Source of the DNA: Legionella adelaidensis
Lineage (GTDB): Bacteria > Pseudomonadota > Gammaproteobacteria > Legionellales > Legionellaceae
Assembly (NCBI RefSeq): GCF_900637865.1
Contig: NZ_LR134428.1
Location: 62,001-126,000 of the forward strand
Length of the DNA: 64,000 nucleotides
Direction of reading: 5' to 3'
Shown here: in pieces, positions 7,344-14,474 of the stretch
How positions within the stretch are numbered: the first letter of the stretch is position 1
How the letters are laid out: each line of letters starts with the position of its first letter
Notes under the pieces: model-generated
The model's database searches: none
Told to the model about the DNA's origin: nothing
What the model saw: only the letters and a program-made list of their open reading frames with translations
Position numbers and translations under genes: made by a program

Positions 7344-9200
7344 TTAAATACCGATTGAAAGTTTCTTTACGTTACGACCACCGTAGAACCAATTCACTAT
7401 TGCCCGGGTAAAAGTAACTCCAGTTAACATCGAAGTAAGTAGACCTAAACAAAGTGTAATTGCAAACCCTCTCACTGGGCCGGTTCCGATAGAAAAAAGA
7501 ACGACCCCTACAATCATGGTTGTAACGTTTGCGTCCAGGATGGTAGCAAATGCACGATCATACCCGGCATAAATGGCAGCTTGGACAGAGACCCCATTAC
7601 GTAATTCCTCACGAATACGTTCATAAATCAGCACGTTGGCGTCCACCGCCATACCCACGGTTAAAACGATACCCGCAATACCTGGGAGAGTAAGTGTTGC
7701 TCCAATCATTGATAAAAGAGCAGTCAGTAAAATAAGGTTTAATACCAAAGCAATATTGGCTACTAAACCAAAAAAGCGATAGTACACTAACATTAATATT
7801 AAAATTAAACCCATACCTACTTCTAAAGAAACCATCCCACGGCGTATATTCTCTTTACCCAAGGTAGGTCCAACTGTGCGCTCTTCCACTGTGAAAATTG
7901 CAGCGGGCAACGCACCGGCACGTAATAATAAGGCTAAATTGCTAGCTTCTTTATTATCTTGTAAGCCGGTAATTTGGAAATTATTGCCTAAAGCATTTTG
8001 AATAACGGGAGCACTAATCACGCGCTCTTCACGTTTTGTAGTGCGCGTTTCCACCCCATTGACTAATTCTGTTGTGGTTTTATTCTCTACAAAAACAATA
8101 GCCATTCGTTTACCGATATTGTCGCGGGTTACTTTACTAAAGAAAGTCTCTCCGCCACCGCCCAATTGCACTTGAACGGCCGGTGAGGCGCTTTGTTGAT
8201 CAAAGCTGGAAACTGCACTGGTAATTGAATCACCACTTAAAACGACTTGACGCTTTAATAATATAGGACGGGTATCCATCATATATAATTTACTATTTAC
8301 AGGGATAGCACCACTTTGCTTGGCAATTTGTGCATCGTTTTCTTGATCCACTAGATGAAACTCTAAGGTCGCAGTTCCACCAAGAATTTGCTTCGCTCTG
8401 GCAGCATCCTGAATTCCAGGAAGATCCACTGCTACTCTTGTACTACCTTGTTGCTGAACTACTGCTTCCCCTACCCCCAGCTCATTTACCCGATTACGCA
8501 AAATACTCATAGTTTGCTCAATCGTATTTTGACGTATCGAATTTAATTCTGCAGGCGACAGGGAAACATTAATACTCGAAGTGATCTTGGACTGAGTGAA
8601 AACGAGACCGTTAAATTTTTGTTCTATTTCAGTGTAAGCCTCTTCCATAATTTCTGGTGTACGGAATCGGATATCAATTCCTTTGTCAGCTATATAACGA
8701 ATACCTGTATAGCGAATCCCGGCCTCTCTTAAGTCTTGGCTAATACTTTTCATTAAACCTTCATAACGCCGATTAACCACACTTTCAATATCTACTTCCA
8801 AAAGAAAATGCACACCTCCTCGTAAATCCAAACCTTGTTTCATTGGTTCGGCACCGATAGAAGTAAGCCAATTAGGGGTTGAAGAAGCCAGATTAAGAGC
8901 GACCGTATAATTTTTGCCCAATCCATTTTTAATTATATCGCGTGCTTGTAATTGGGTATCTGTAGAGGCAAAACGCACTATTATGCCATCGTCGGTCGTT
9001 TTTACATTGGTATAGTCAAGCTTCGCATTTTTTAATAAATCTTCAACTTGTATGGCCAATTGTTGTGTATCAACCGTTGTCTCTGATGAAACCTGGACCA
9101 CGGGATTCTCGGTATACAAGTTGGGTATTGCATAGATCAAGCCAATAACCGTAATGATTATTAGCATTAGATTCTTCCAAAGTGGGTATTTATTTTGCAT
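7344..9200 (-). CDS. secD: Protein translocase subunit SecD
   Basis: 618-residue SecD. TM1 (about 10-28) is followed by a large periplasmic domain with the P1 signature GLDLRGGVHFLLEVD and the P4 region, then a five-helix membrane bundle with GMAVDANVLIYERIREEL, containing the Asp/Arg pair involved in proton coupling. It works with SecF and YajC in the late stages of Sec export. Start ATG at 9200. Length and domain order are as in E. coli. Confidence 0.96.
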   Translation of the reverse strand: MQNKYPLWKNLMLIIITVIGLIYAIPNLYTENPVVQVSSETTVDTQQLAIQVEDLLKNAKLDYTNVKTTDDGIIVRFASTDTQLQARDIIKNGLGKNYTVALNLASSTPNWLTSIGAEPMKQGLDLRGGVHFLLEVDIESVVNRRYEGLMKSISQDLREAGIRYTGIRYIADKGIDIRFRTPEIMEEAYTEIEQKFNGLVFTQSKITSSINVSLSPAELNSIRQNTIEQTMSILRNRVNELGVGEAVVQQQGSTRVAVDLPGIQDAARAKQILGGTATLEFHLVDQENDAQIAKQSGAIPVNSKLYMMDTRPILLKRQVVLSGDSITSAVSSFDQQSASPAVQVQLGGGGETFFSKVTRDNIGKRMAIVFVENKTTTELVNGVETRTTKREERVISAPVIQNALGNNFQITGLQDNKEASNLALLLRAGALPAAIFTVEERTVGPTLGKENIRRGMVSLEVGMGLILILMLVYYRFFGLVANIALVLNLILLTALLSMIGATLTLPGIAGIVLTVGMAVDANVLIYERIREELRNGVSVQAAIYAGYDRAFATILDANVTTMIVGVVLFSIGTGPVRGFAITLCLGLLTSMLTGVTFTRAIVNWFYGGRNVKKLSIGI

Positions 9201-9232
9201 TTAATACAGTCTCTGAGATTTAACGCGGAAAA

Positions 9233-9568
9233 TTAAGTAAGCGATTTTAATGTTCCTTTTGGTAACACGGAGCTCACAGCATTTTTTTGTAAGCTAATCT
9301 CTACTCCCTCGGCAATACTAATTTTTAAATATTGCTCTTCAATACTAGTGATTTTTGCTAATAGACCGCCCGTAGTAATAATTTCATCGCCCTTCTTTAA
9401 ATTACTTATTAAATCCCGATGCTCTTTCGCTCTTTTATTTTGAGGTCTAATTAACATGAAATAAAAAAGAACAAAAATAGCCGCAATCATCAAAAAAGAA
9501 AATGAACCATCCGGTTGCGCGCCAGGAGCTGGAGCGGCAGCTATTGCATCACTAATAAAAAAACTCAT
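9233..9568 (-). CDS. yajC: Preprotein translocase subunit YajC
   Basis: Small single-span inner-membrane protein (111 residues): TM at about 23-40 followed by IRPQNKRAKEHRDLISNLKKGDEIITTGGLLAKI, the diagnostic YajC stretch. It associates with SecDF and also occurs in membrane complexes of RND pumps. First gene of the yajC-secD-secF unit, 32 bases before secD. The 174 bp separating it from the upstream Tgt-like gene contain a dispersed repeat, so yajC may have its own promoter rather than being read only from queA. Confidence 0.93.
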   Translation of the reverse strand: MSFFISDAIAAAPAPGAQPDGSFSFLMIAAIFVLFYFMLIRPQNKRAKEHRDLISNLKKGDEIITTGGLLAKITSIEEQYLKISIAEGVEISLQKNAVSSVLPKGTLKSLT

Positions 9569-9620
9569 TTCTGACTCCTATAGCGTAAAAAATATAGAAC
9601 CTGTTTTAAGCGCCACATAA

Positions 9621-9647
9621 TATACCCAAAATACCTCAAAATGCTAG
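9621..9647. repeat. Dispersed intergenic repeat, copy A
   Basis: TATACCCAAAATACC followed by TCAAAATGCTAG. A second copy differing at a few positions lies at 11601-11627, just beyond the queA start. The two flank the queA/tgt-like pair in the same orientation. Confidence 0.6.
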
Positions 9648-9742
9648 CGATAAAGGCTTGGGATTTATGATTCACATATAGGTTGGTGCCGAACCCAACA
9701 AACGAGCTCAGTTTAAATAATGCGTGTTGGCTGTGCACCAAT

Positions 9743-10540
9743 CTACAAATTCCAAGCATTATGCTGAATTAATAATCGATGACAAAGTAGCGGCGTATTA
9801 AAATAGAGATGGTGCAGGTATGCTTTGGTAAAATTTAAATTGCAAGAAGGGCATTGGCAAGCATTATCTATTTTTTCAAAATCAAGCGAGTAGGCTTCAT
9901 CTTTTAAATCAACAAGATTGCCTTGGCTAATAACAAACCCCTGCACACCTTCTTTTGCTAAAAAATCAGTTTCAATGGATACTTTCTTTTCTTTTAAACG
10001 CTCCAGCGCATAAAAATCAAAATCTCCACTTACATAACATGAGTAATCACGATAGCTCTTAATAACTTCTAAAAATTCCGTGAAGTCCTGGTGCTGATAT
10101 CTTAAGTAAATTCCATAGGTTTTTTTACTATTAATCGGTAAACACTTTTCGCTAACGTAGACAAAAATTTCCTTGGGTATCTGTTCTAAAAAATCATTCA
10201 TCTTGTTACAAAATCTTTCAGGAATAATTACTTTTTCCGGTTTTAAAGAAATTACCAAGGCTAAAATTTCTGACGTTGTAGTGCTAATTATGCTGCCATC
10301 ATAAGGAGAGCGGATTTTTATAACTCCTTCATCATTAGCCTTTAAACCATCCAGATTTAGTGCAATTTCGCCAGGCCAACTAATATATTGCTTTAATGGT
10401 CTTTCTTTTAATAACTGGATACCGGGTTTTATAAGCAAATCAGATAAATAACAGGCCACTTTTTCAACGCCTGCTTCTAGCCAGTTAGCGAAAGTTAACG
10501 AAGCACCCTCTTTAGAGGTAATAATAGGTATTATACTCAT
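9743..10540 (-). CDS. Degenerate tRNA-guanine transglycosylase homologue, predicted non-catalytic
   Basis: This sits exactly where tgt normally lies (queA-tgt-yajC) and is clearly homologous to its C-terminal zinc module: CQCPSCNLNFTKAYLHHL carries the CxCxxC ligands and the HH of Tgt. The rest can be aligned but has lost the enzyme. The DSGGFQ stretch with the first catalytic Asp is WPGEIALN; the FDE motif is IPERF; the GIIQG base-recognition loop is GIYLR; and PTRNARNG after the nucleophile Asp is absent. At 265 residues, against about 375 in Tgt, it also lacks the C-terminal helices. The start at 10540 follows AAGGGA. It may be a partner or scaffold protein, as the non-catalytic QTRT2 is in eukaryotes, or a decaying gene; the intact frame and good start argue for function. 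Confidence 0.75.
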   Translation of the reverse strand: MSIIPIITSKEGASLTFANWLEAGVEKVACYLSDLLIKPGIQLLKERPLKQYISWPGEIALNLDGLKANDEGVIKIRSPYDGSIISTTTSEILALVISLKPEKVIIPERFCNKMNDFLEQIPKEIFVYVSEKCLPINSKKTYGIYLRYQHQDFTEFLEVIKSYRDYSCYVSGDFDFYALERLKEKKVSIETDFLAKEGVQGFVISQGNLVDLKDEAYSLDFEKIDNACQCPSCNLNFTKAYLHHLYFNTPLLCHRLLIQHNAWNL

Positions 10541-10553
10541 TGAAAGATCCCTT

Positions 10554-11570
10554 TTATAAAAGCAAACTGGCATCGCCATAACTGAAAAAGCGATATTTAT
10601 TTTCTATAGCCACGCGATATAAATCCATCGCCTGGGGGTAACCGATAAATGCCGAAACTAACATAAGTAACGTTGATTCAGGTAAATGAAAATTTGTAAT
10701 CAGAGCATCGCAAATTTTAAATTGATAACCTGGATAAATAAAAATATCTGTTTCGCCACTATAAGGCTCTATAGTTCCAGATGCGGTAGCCGCACTCTCC
10801 AGGCTACGCAAAGCTGTTGTGCCAACTGCAACAACTCTTTTACTCTTTACTTTGGTTTGATGGATTAAATCACACAAAGAAGGGGTTATAGAAAAAAACT
10901 CGCTATGCATTTTATGATCCTGCACATTTTCACAGCGAACGGGGCGAAATGTTCCAGCACCGACATGAAGGGTTACATAAGCGATATTCACTCCCTTTTG
11001 TCTTAACTCTTTTAAAAGCTCTTCATCAAAATGAAGCCCGGCGGTAGGTGCCGCAACCGAACCTTCATGACAGGCATAAACAGTTTGATAGCGATCGAAA
11101 TCTGTTTTTTTATCTTCTCTGGTAATATAAGGCGGAAGTGGTATATGGCCTATTTCGTTTAATACTGTTTCTAACCTTTCATTTATTTTGCATTCAAATA
11201 AATCGTCATGCCGATTTGTGATTTCAAAAAACCAACCCTCTTTAAGGCAAATTTTGTTACCAATTTTAGGCGCTTTACTGGCTTTTATATGCGCCAAAAA
11301 GCTGTACTCACTTAACTTGCGCTCAATAAGCAACTCTACTTTTCCGCCTGTTAATTTGTACCCATATAATCTTGCCGGAATCACTTTGGTATTGTTTAAA
11401 ACCAATAAATCCCCTTCTTCAAGGTATTGAATGATGGACTTAAACTGCTTATGCTCGTAGGTTTCCGTCTTTCGGTTATAAACTAACAAGCGTGAATCAC
11501 TACGATTTTCAAGAGGATATTGGGCAATGAGCTCAGAGGGTAACTCAAAATAAAAATCTTGTTTTTTCAT
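10554..11570 (-). CDS. queA: S-adenosylmethionine:tRNA ribosyltransferase-isomerase
   Basis: QueA adds the ribosyl group of SAM to 7-aminomethyl-7-deazaguanine in tRNA to form epoxyqueuosine. Signatures: FYFELPSELIAQYPLENRSDSRLL at the N-terminus, LLVLNNTKVIPARL, GSVAAPTAGLHF, VTLHVGAGTFRPV, and the C-terminal FHLPESTLLMLVSAF. The start is placed at the ATG at 11570, giving 338 residues; the longer frame opens with TTG and adds 13 unlikely residues. Its substrate requires an active Tgt to insert preQ1, yet the adjacent Tgt homologue looks inactive, so a second, functional tgt should exist elsewhere if the pathway works. Confidence 0.95.
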   Translation of the reverse strand: MKKQDFYFELPSELIAQYPLENRSDSRLLVYNRKTETYEHKQFKSIIQYLEEGDLLVLNNTKVIPARLYGYKLTGGKVELLIERKLSEYSFLAHIKASKAPKIGNKICLKEGWFFEITNRHDDLFECKINERLETVLNEIGHIPLPPYITREDKKTDFDRYQTVYACHEGSVAAPTAGLHFDEELLKELRQKGVNIAYVTLHVGAGTFRPVRCENVQDHKMHSEFFSITPSLCDLIHQTKVKSKRVVAVGTTALRSLESAATASGTIEPYSGETDIFIYPGYQFKICDALITNFHLPESTLLMLVSAFIGYPQAMDLYRVAIENKYRFFSYGDASLLL

Positions 11571-11600
11571 TCTACAATCTGAAGTAAAATAATTCGAGAT

Positions 11601-11627
11601 TATACCCAAGATGCTTCAAAATGCTAG
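11601..11627. repeat. Dispersed intergenic repeat, copy B
   Basis: TATACCCAAGATGCT followed by TCAAAATGCTAG, matching the copy at 9621-9647. The repeat lies just upstream of queA and may overlap its promoter region. Confidence 0.6.
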
Positions 11628-11806
11628 ATTTTAAGGTATTCTATTTTGTTAGTAAGGGATTAACGCCACGATAATAATCCCAATTGGAGAATTTTTGCTT
11701 TCTCATACATAAATAAGCAAGCGATCAGAAAATAGAATTTTGAAGTCTTTGGATATTTACTGTTAATTGACCGATAATAGCTATTTATAAAACCTTTGGA
11801 GAAACC

Positions 11807-12208
11807 ATGTTCCGAATTAAATCCATAATCATTGGTACTGTACTTGCAACCAATGCTATAGCAACCACTTTACCTACTGTTCCACCCCATAATTTAACCA
11901 CTCATAATCTAACGAACGTTTGGTCTGAGGCCTTTGTAGAGGGAACGATTCGTACTGAAAAAAATGCAACCCCCCCTAACACTACAAAAAAAGTGGCCTG
12001 GACAGAAGTTCTTTTTATTTGTCATAAAAGACCACAGTGCTGGGCATTGGTTAAAATGAACACAAAAGGTGATAAGAGCGTTGATTTATGTAAAGTAACC
12101 CTGGATGTCAAAACCGGTATAATTACACCCGAAGCACTCTGTGCTGGAAATAATGGTTATGCTTTAACGGTGAATGGCCCAGGCGAAGTGACACTTACAA
12201 GGAAATAA
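11807..12208 (+). CDS. Small exported protein of unknown function
   Basis: A 133-residue protein with a Sec signal peptide: FRIKSIIIGTVLATNAIATT, probably cleaved near residue 20. The mature part is about 110 residues, predicted beta-rich, with four cysteines (in FICHKRPQCWALV, DLCKVT and EALCAG) that could form two disulphides in the periplasm or outside the cell. I recognise no family. The start is ATG, preceded by TTGGAGAAACC as ribosome binding site. Single gene, with a hairpin-rich gene-free stretch after it. Confidence 0.7.
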   Translation: MFRIKSIIIGTVLATNAIATTLPTVPPHNLTTHNLTNVWSEAFVEGTIRTEKNATPPNTTKKVAWTEVLFICHKRPQCWALVKMNTKGDKSVDLCKVTLDVKTGIITPEALCAGNNGYALTVNGPGEVTLTRK

Positions 12209-12252
12209 AAAGAATCACCTTGAAGTCTGTTAACATTTCATCTCCTTCTACG

Positions 12253-12273
12253 TGCCGCAGCTTGTCTGCGGCA
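12253..12273. terminator. GC-rich hairpin after the small exported protein gene
   Basis: TGCCGCA (12253-12259) and TGCGGCA (12267-12273) form a perfect 7-bp stem with a 7-base loop, 45 bases after the stop of the exported protein gene. It is a plausible terminator, though only a short T-poor tail (TTCTGT) follows. Confidence 0.45.
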
Positions 12274-12371
12274 TTCTGTAGATACTGAAATAAAAACCGC
12301 ATTACTAATTCATTGTCTGGTTTTTACTCTCTAGATCAATTTTCTATGATCCGCTTTTTTTAATAAACAAA

Positions 12372-12404
12372 AGATTTAAGGTCACAATTTGTGACCTTAA
12401 ATCT
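12372..12404. promoter_or_regulatory. Perfect 33-bp palindrome
   Basis: Two exact 16-bp arms (AGATTTAAGGTCACAA and its reverse complement) flank a single T. It lies in the gene-free stretch 12209-12470, between the small exported protein gene and the end of the frameshifted antitoxin gene. As RNA it would form an unusually tight hairpin, readable from both convergent genes as a terminator; as DNA it could be a dimeric repressor site. The inner core TCACA-N3-TGTGA is the inverted form of a CRP half-site pair, so it is not a normal CRP box. Apart from this and the hairpin at 12253-12273 I see nothing in the stretch. Confidence 0.6.
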
Positions 12405-12470
12405 ACTTACTTTGAATATAAACTTATCTACCCCAAAATCATCAGATCTTTGGAGTTAAACGGGGTTAAT

Positions 12471-12903
12471 TTAATAAACAGCAGAAGCCACCACACTCAA
12501 ATGATGCTTATCATTTTTCATATCATCGTGTAAAGCCAAGCGCTCCTCACCTTTTTGCAACACTACTTCATAACCAAAAGATTTAGCTATCTTTATTAAA
12601 TTACTTACTCTGATGTCCGTCTGCTTTCCTGAGCGAAGATCCTGGATAACAGATGGAGATGTCGGCTTCTTTTGCTAAATCCCGTACAGACTTACCATCA
12701 TCTTCCATAATAGAAATAAGGAACTCAGAAAAAAGAAATTCTTTATAATGTTGCTCATACGCTTTTTTAAATTGCTTATCCTGCATTTTTCGTTCGTACG
12801 TTGACATAGGCTTATTCCCTTTAGAATCAAAATACCATCCAATAGTGGATTTCGATCCATTAAAGACAATATATTCCTTTAGTTGTTTAGTCTTTTTATT
12901 CAT
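12471..12903 (-). pseudogene. XRE-family (HigA-like) antitoxin, frameshifted
   Basis: Reading from ATG 12903, the frame encodes MNKKTKQLKEYIVFNGSKST and continues to the helix-turn-helix start SVRDLAKEADIS near 12655, where it shifts into a short wrong tail (ICYPGSS...) ending at 12601. Moving one base at that point restores the helix-turn-helix (SVIQDLRSGKQTDIRVSNLI, then KIAKSFGYEVVLQKG) and runs on to TAA at 12471. The total span is 3n+1, consistent with a single indel in the run around ACATCTCCATC. No toxin gene adjoins it, so it is an orphan antitoxin relic. Programmed frameshifting is possible but no slippery heptamer is evident. Confidence 0.75.
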
Positions 12904-12967
12904 AACCAATTGCACTACTTAACCGGTACAAAATCAAGATTTGACAAAAATAGTTTACTAAATGATC

Positions 12968-13150
12968 TCACCAGCCCTCTTCATTTTCATTAGGAATACT
13001 TATTTCACTTGGAATTTTCCTGGTTTCATTAGCCCACTCTCCCAGGTCAATAAGTTTGCATCGAGAGGAACAAAAAGGTTTAAAGGCGTTTTGATCATGC
13101 CAAATGTCATTTTTCCTACATGTTGGGCATTGTATCTTTTTAAGATTCAT
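12968..13150 (-). CDS. yacG: DNA gyrase inhibitor / zinc-binding protein YacG
   Basis: A 60-residue zinc-ribbon protein with the full YacG signature: C8-P-T-C11, then FKPFC27-S-S-R-C31, then KLIDLGEWANE. The four cysteines bind zinc. In E. coli, YacG binds GyrB and inhibits gyrase. In most gammaproteobacteria it is encoded beside coaE and the pilBCD genes; here it sits alone 31 bases downstream of a HigA-like antitoxin, in the same direction. The start has no obvious Shine-Dalgarno sequence, suggesting translation as part of a longer transcript. Confidence 0.9.
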   Translation of the reverse strand: MNLKKIQCPTCRKNDIWHDQNAFKPFCSSRCKLIDLGEWANETRKIPSEISIPNENEEGW

Positions 13151-13181
13151 ATAAATAACTTAATTAAGTTAAATAGCTTAA

Positions 13182-13499
13182 TCAATGAGCTACACTTACA
13201 GTCAATTTTATTCCCTCAGCTTCTTGTAATACGCTAATAACAGAAAATAAAGACTCTGCCGTTGGGTTTCCTGATTTACTAAACATTCGCTGTAAGCTTT
13301 TACTATTCTTATGAATTTTTTTAGCAAGTGGCTCAAAAGCTATTGTGGCATTGATGTAATCTCTTAATAGAGACTTCGCCACATCTAAATTATCTGCTAG
13401 TAACTCACTCACCGCTTCAATTAATAGCGCTTGCCTGAAACTTTTATCATTTTGAGCTCTATCTCGAATTGTTTTTTTAAAGTCACTGGTTAATGCCAT
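13182..13499 (-). CDS. HigA-like antitoxin of a type II toxin-antitoxin pair
   Basis: 105-residue helical protein with an XRE-type helix-turn-helix in the C-terminal half (AFEPLAKKIHKNSKSLQRMF, then SKSGNPTAESLFSVISVLQ), typical of the 'addiction module antidote' group encoded after a RelE/HigB-type toxin. The ATG at 13499 follows AGAGAGGTAGTT and lies two bases after the toxin stop, so the pair is co-translated. It should neutralise the toxin by direct binding and repress its own operon. A longer frame reading 13 codons into the toxin gene is not needed. Confidence 0.85.
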   Translation of the reverse strand: MALTSDFKKTIRDRAQNDKSFRQALLIEAVSELLADNLDVAKSLLRDYINATIAFEPLAKKIHKNSKSLQRMFSKSGNPTAESLFSVISVLQEAEGIKLTVSVAH

Positions 13500-13501
13500 A
13501 A

Positions 13502-13831
13502 CTACCTCTCTTTTTTTAACCTTTTGTACTCTTTCCAAAGCTCTTTCGCTATTTGGATATCTTTGCTTTGTTGTTTTTTGGTTCCCCCACCTACCAATAT
13601 TATTAACTCTTCACCCTCTTGGCCAAAGTAAATTCGATACCCGGGACCAAAATGAATTTTATTTTCATAGATGCCATCACCCAAACTTTTTATATTAGAA
13701 AAGTTCCCCAATTCCATTCGATATAAGGCTGTAGCAATTTTGGCAGCCGCAACCGAATCCAGTTTGTTAAACCATTTTTCAAATGGGATTGATCCATCCT
13801 CTCGATGATATTGTTCAATTCTTACTTTCAT
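13502..13831 (-). CDS. RelE/HigB-superfamily toxin (Gp49-like killer protein)
   Basis: 109-residue basic protein of the phage-derived Gp49-like/HigB family: IPFEKWFNKLDSVAAAKIATAL, then LYRMELGNFSNIKSLGDGIYE, and the core FGPGYRIYFGQEGEELIILVGGGTKKQQSKDI. Members are mRNA interferases acting at the ribosome. Toxin-first order (toxin then antitoxin) is normal for this family. The pair looks intact. It may stabilise the surrounding accessory patch, which otherwise consists largely of remnants. Confidence 0.88.
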   Translation of the reverse strand: MKVRIEQYHREDGSIPFEKWFNKLDSVAAAKIATALYRMELGNFSNIKSLGDGIYENKIHFGPGYRIYFGQEGEELIILVGGGTKKQQSKDIQIAKELWKEYKRLKKER

Positions 13832-13839
13832 AGTTTATG

Positions 13840-13855
13840 GTAACATATAAGTTAC
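13840..13855. promoter_or_regulatory. Candidate autoregulatory operator of the toxin-antitoxin operon
   Basis: GTAAC-ATATAA-GTTAC is an inverted repeat nine bases upstream of the toxin ATG, overlapping a TATA-rich sequence that could be the -10 box. Position and symmetry fit binding of the antitoxin dimer. Assigned by eye. Confidence 0.45.
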
Positions 13856-13997
13856 TATTATTCCAGGTTTTCTTTTTATTTTACATAGGAGCTAAGATAT
13901 ACAGTCCATTTTTCATTAAAATGAATTGCAAATATGTGGTCTTTTAAGAATACCCGCGAAATTGTCTTCCTATTTTTAGACCAATAAATTTAAATTT

Positions 13998-14288
13998 TTA
14001 ATTTAGTAAAAAACCATCTTGTAGTATGGGTACACTGGTGCTGATGTCATATTGGGATGCCAAATTTATATCGTTTTGGAAACCCCAATCAATAAGCTCT
14101 ATTCCGCTATATAAATTATAAATATTTTGAAAATGTTGTTGCTGAGAATCAATGAACATTTTTGATGCTGTAATTGCTTCCTCTGTTTTATCACCGGTTA
14201 ATGAATGGATAATTGCACCAGCTCCTATTAGATCCTCGTATGATACACGCATTGAGCCATCCCCCCATTTTTCTCCAGCAGGTATCAA
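13998..14288 (-). pseudogene. C-terminal fragment of 2-phosphosulfolactate phosphatase (ComB family)
   Basis: The 96-residue frame begins LIPAGEKWGDGSMRVSYEDLIGAGAII and continues with a GFQNDINLASQYDIS...VPILQDGFL end. These match the last third of ComB-type phosphatases (consensus IPAGERW-DGS-R-EDL-GAGAI). The N-terminal two thirds with the catalytic region are missing: stops interrupt all useful frames between 14289 and 14474, where I see no other gene. It has no credible start. Most likely a relic left by a deletion. The identification rests on motif memory. Confidence 0.55.
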
Positions 14289-14474
14289 GCCAATGCGTTA
14301 CGGTGTATTGGGATGATATCAATGAAGACTATTGCCTTGTTCACACACAACAGACCCGCCTGAATAACAATTTGGAATCAAAATGCCATTTATCGTCAAA
14401 TTCAACACACACGCTTGATGATGGCCCAGTGTAAACGGATTGCCACAATAACCGCTGCACCAATAAGTCTGCCC

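Noticed and set aside
9565-9759. Minus-strand frame of 64 codons between the Tgt-like gene and yajC
   Set aside because: It spans the dispersed repeat, overlaps both neighbours and lacks protein-like features.
12372-12404. CRP binding site
   Set aside because: The half-sites are in the wrong order and spacing (TCACA-N3-TGTGA instead of TGTGA-N6-TCACA).
12675-12869. Alternative minus-strand frame across the broken antitoxin
   Set aside because: It is out of frame with both recognisable halves of the antitoxin and has a low-complexity Phe/Leu product.
14213-14434. Plus-strand frame of 73 codons over the phosphatase remnant
   Set aside because: It has no start site support and is largely antisense to the recognisable fragment and its decayed upstream region.
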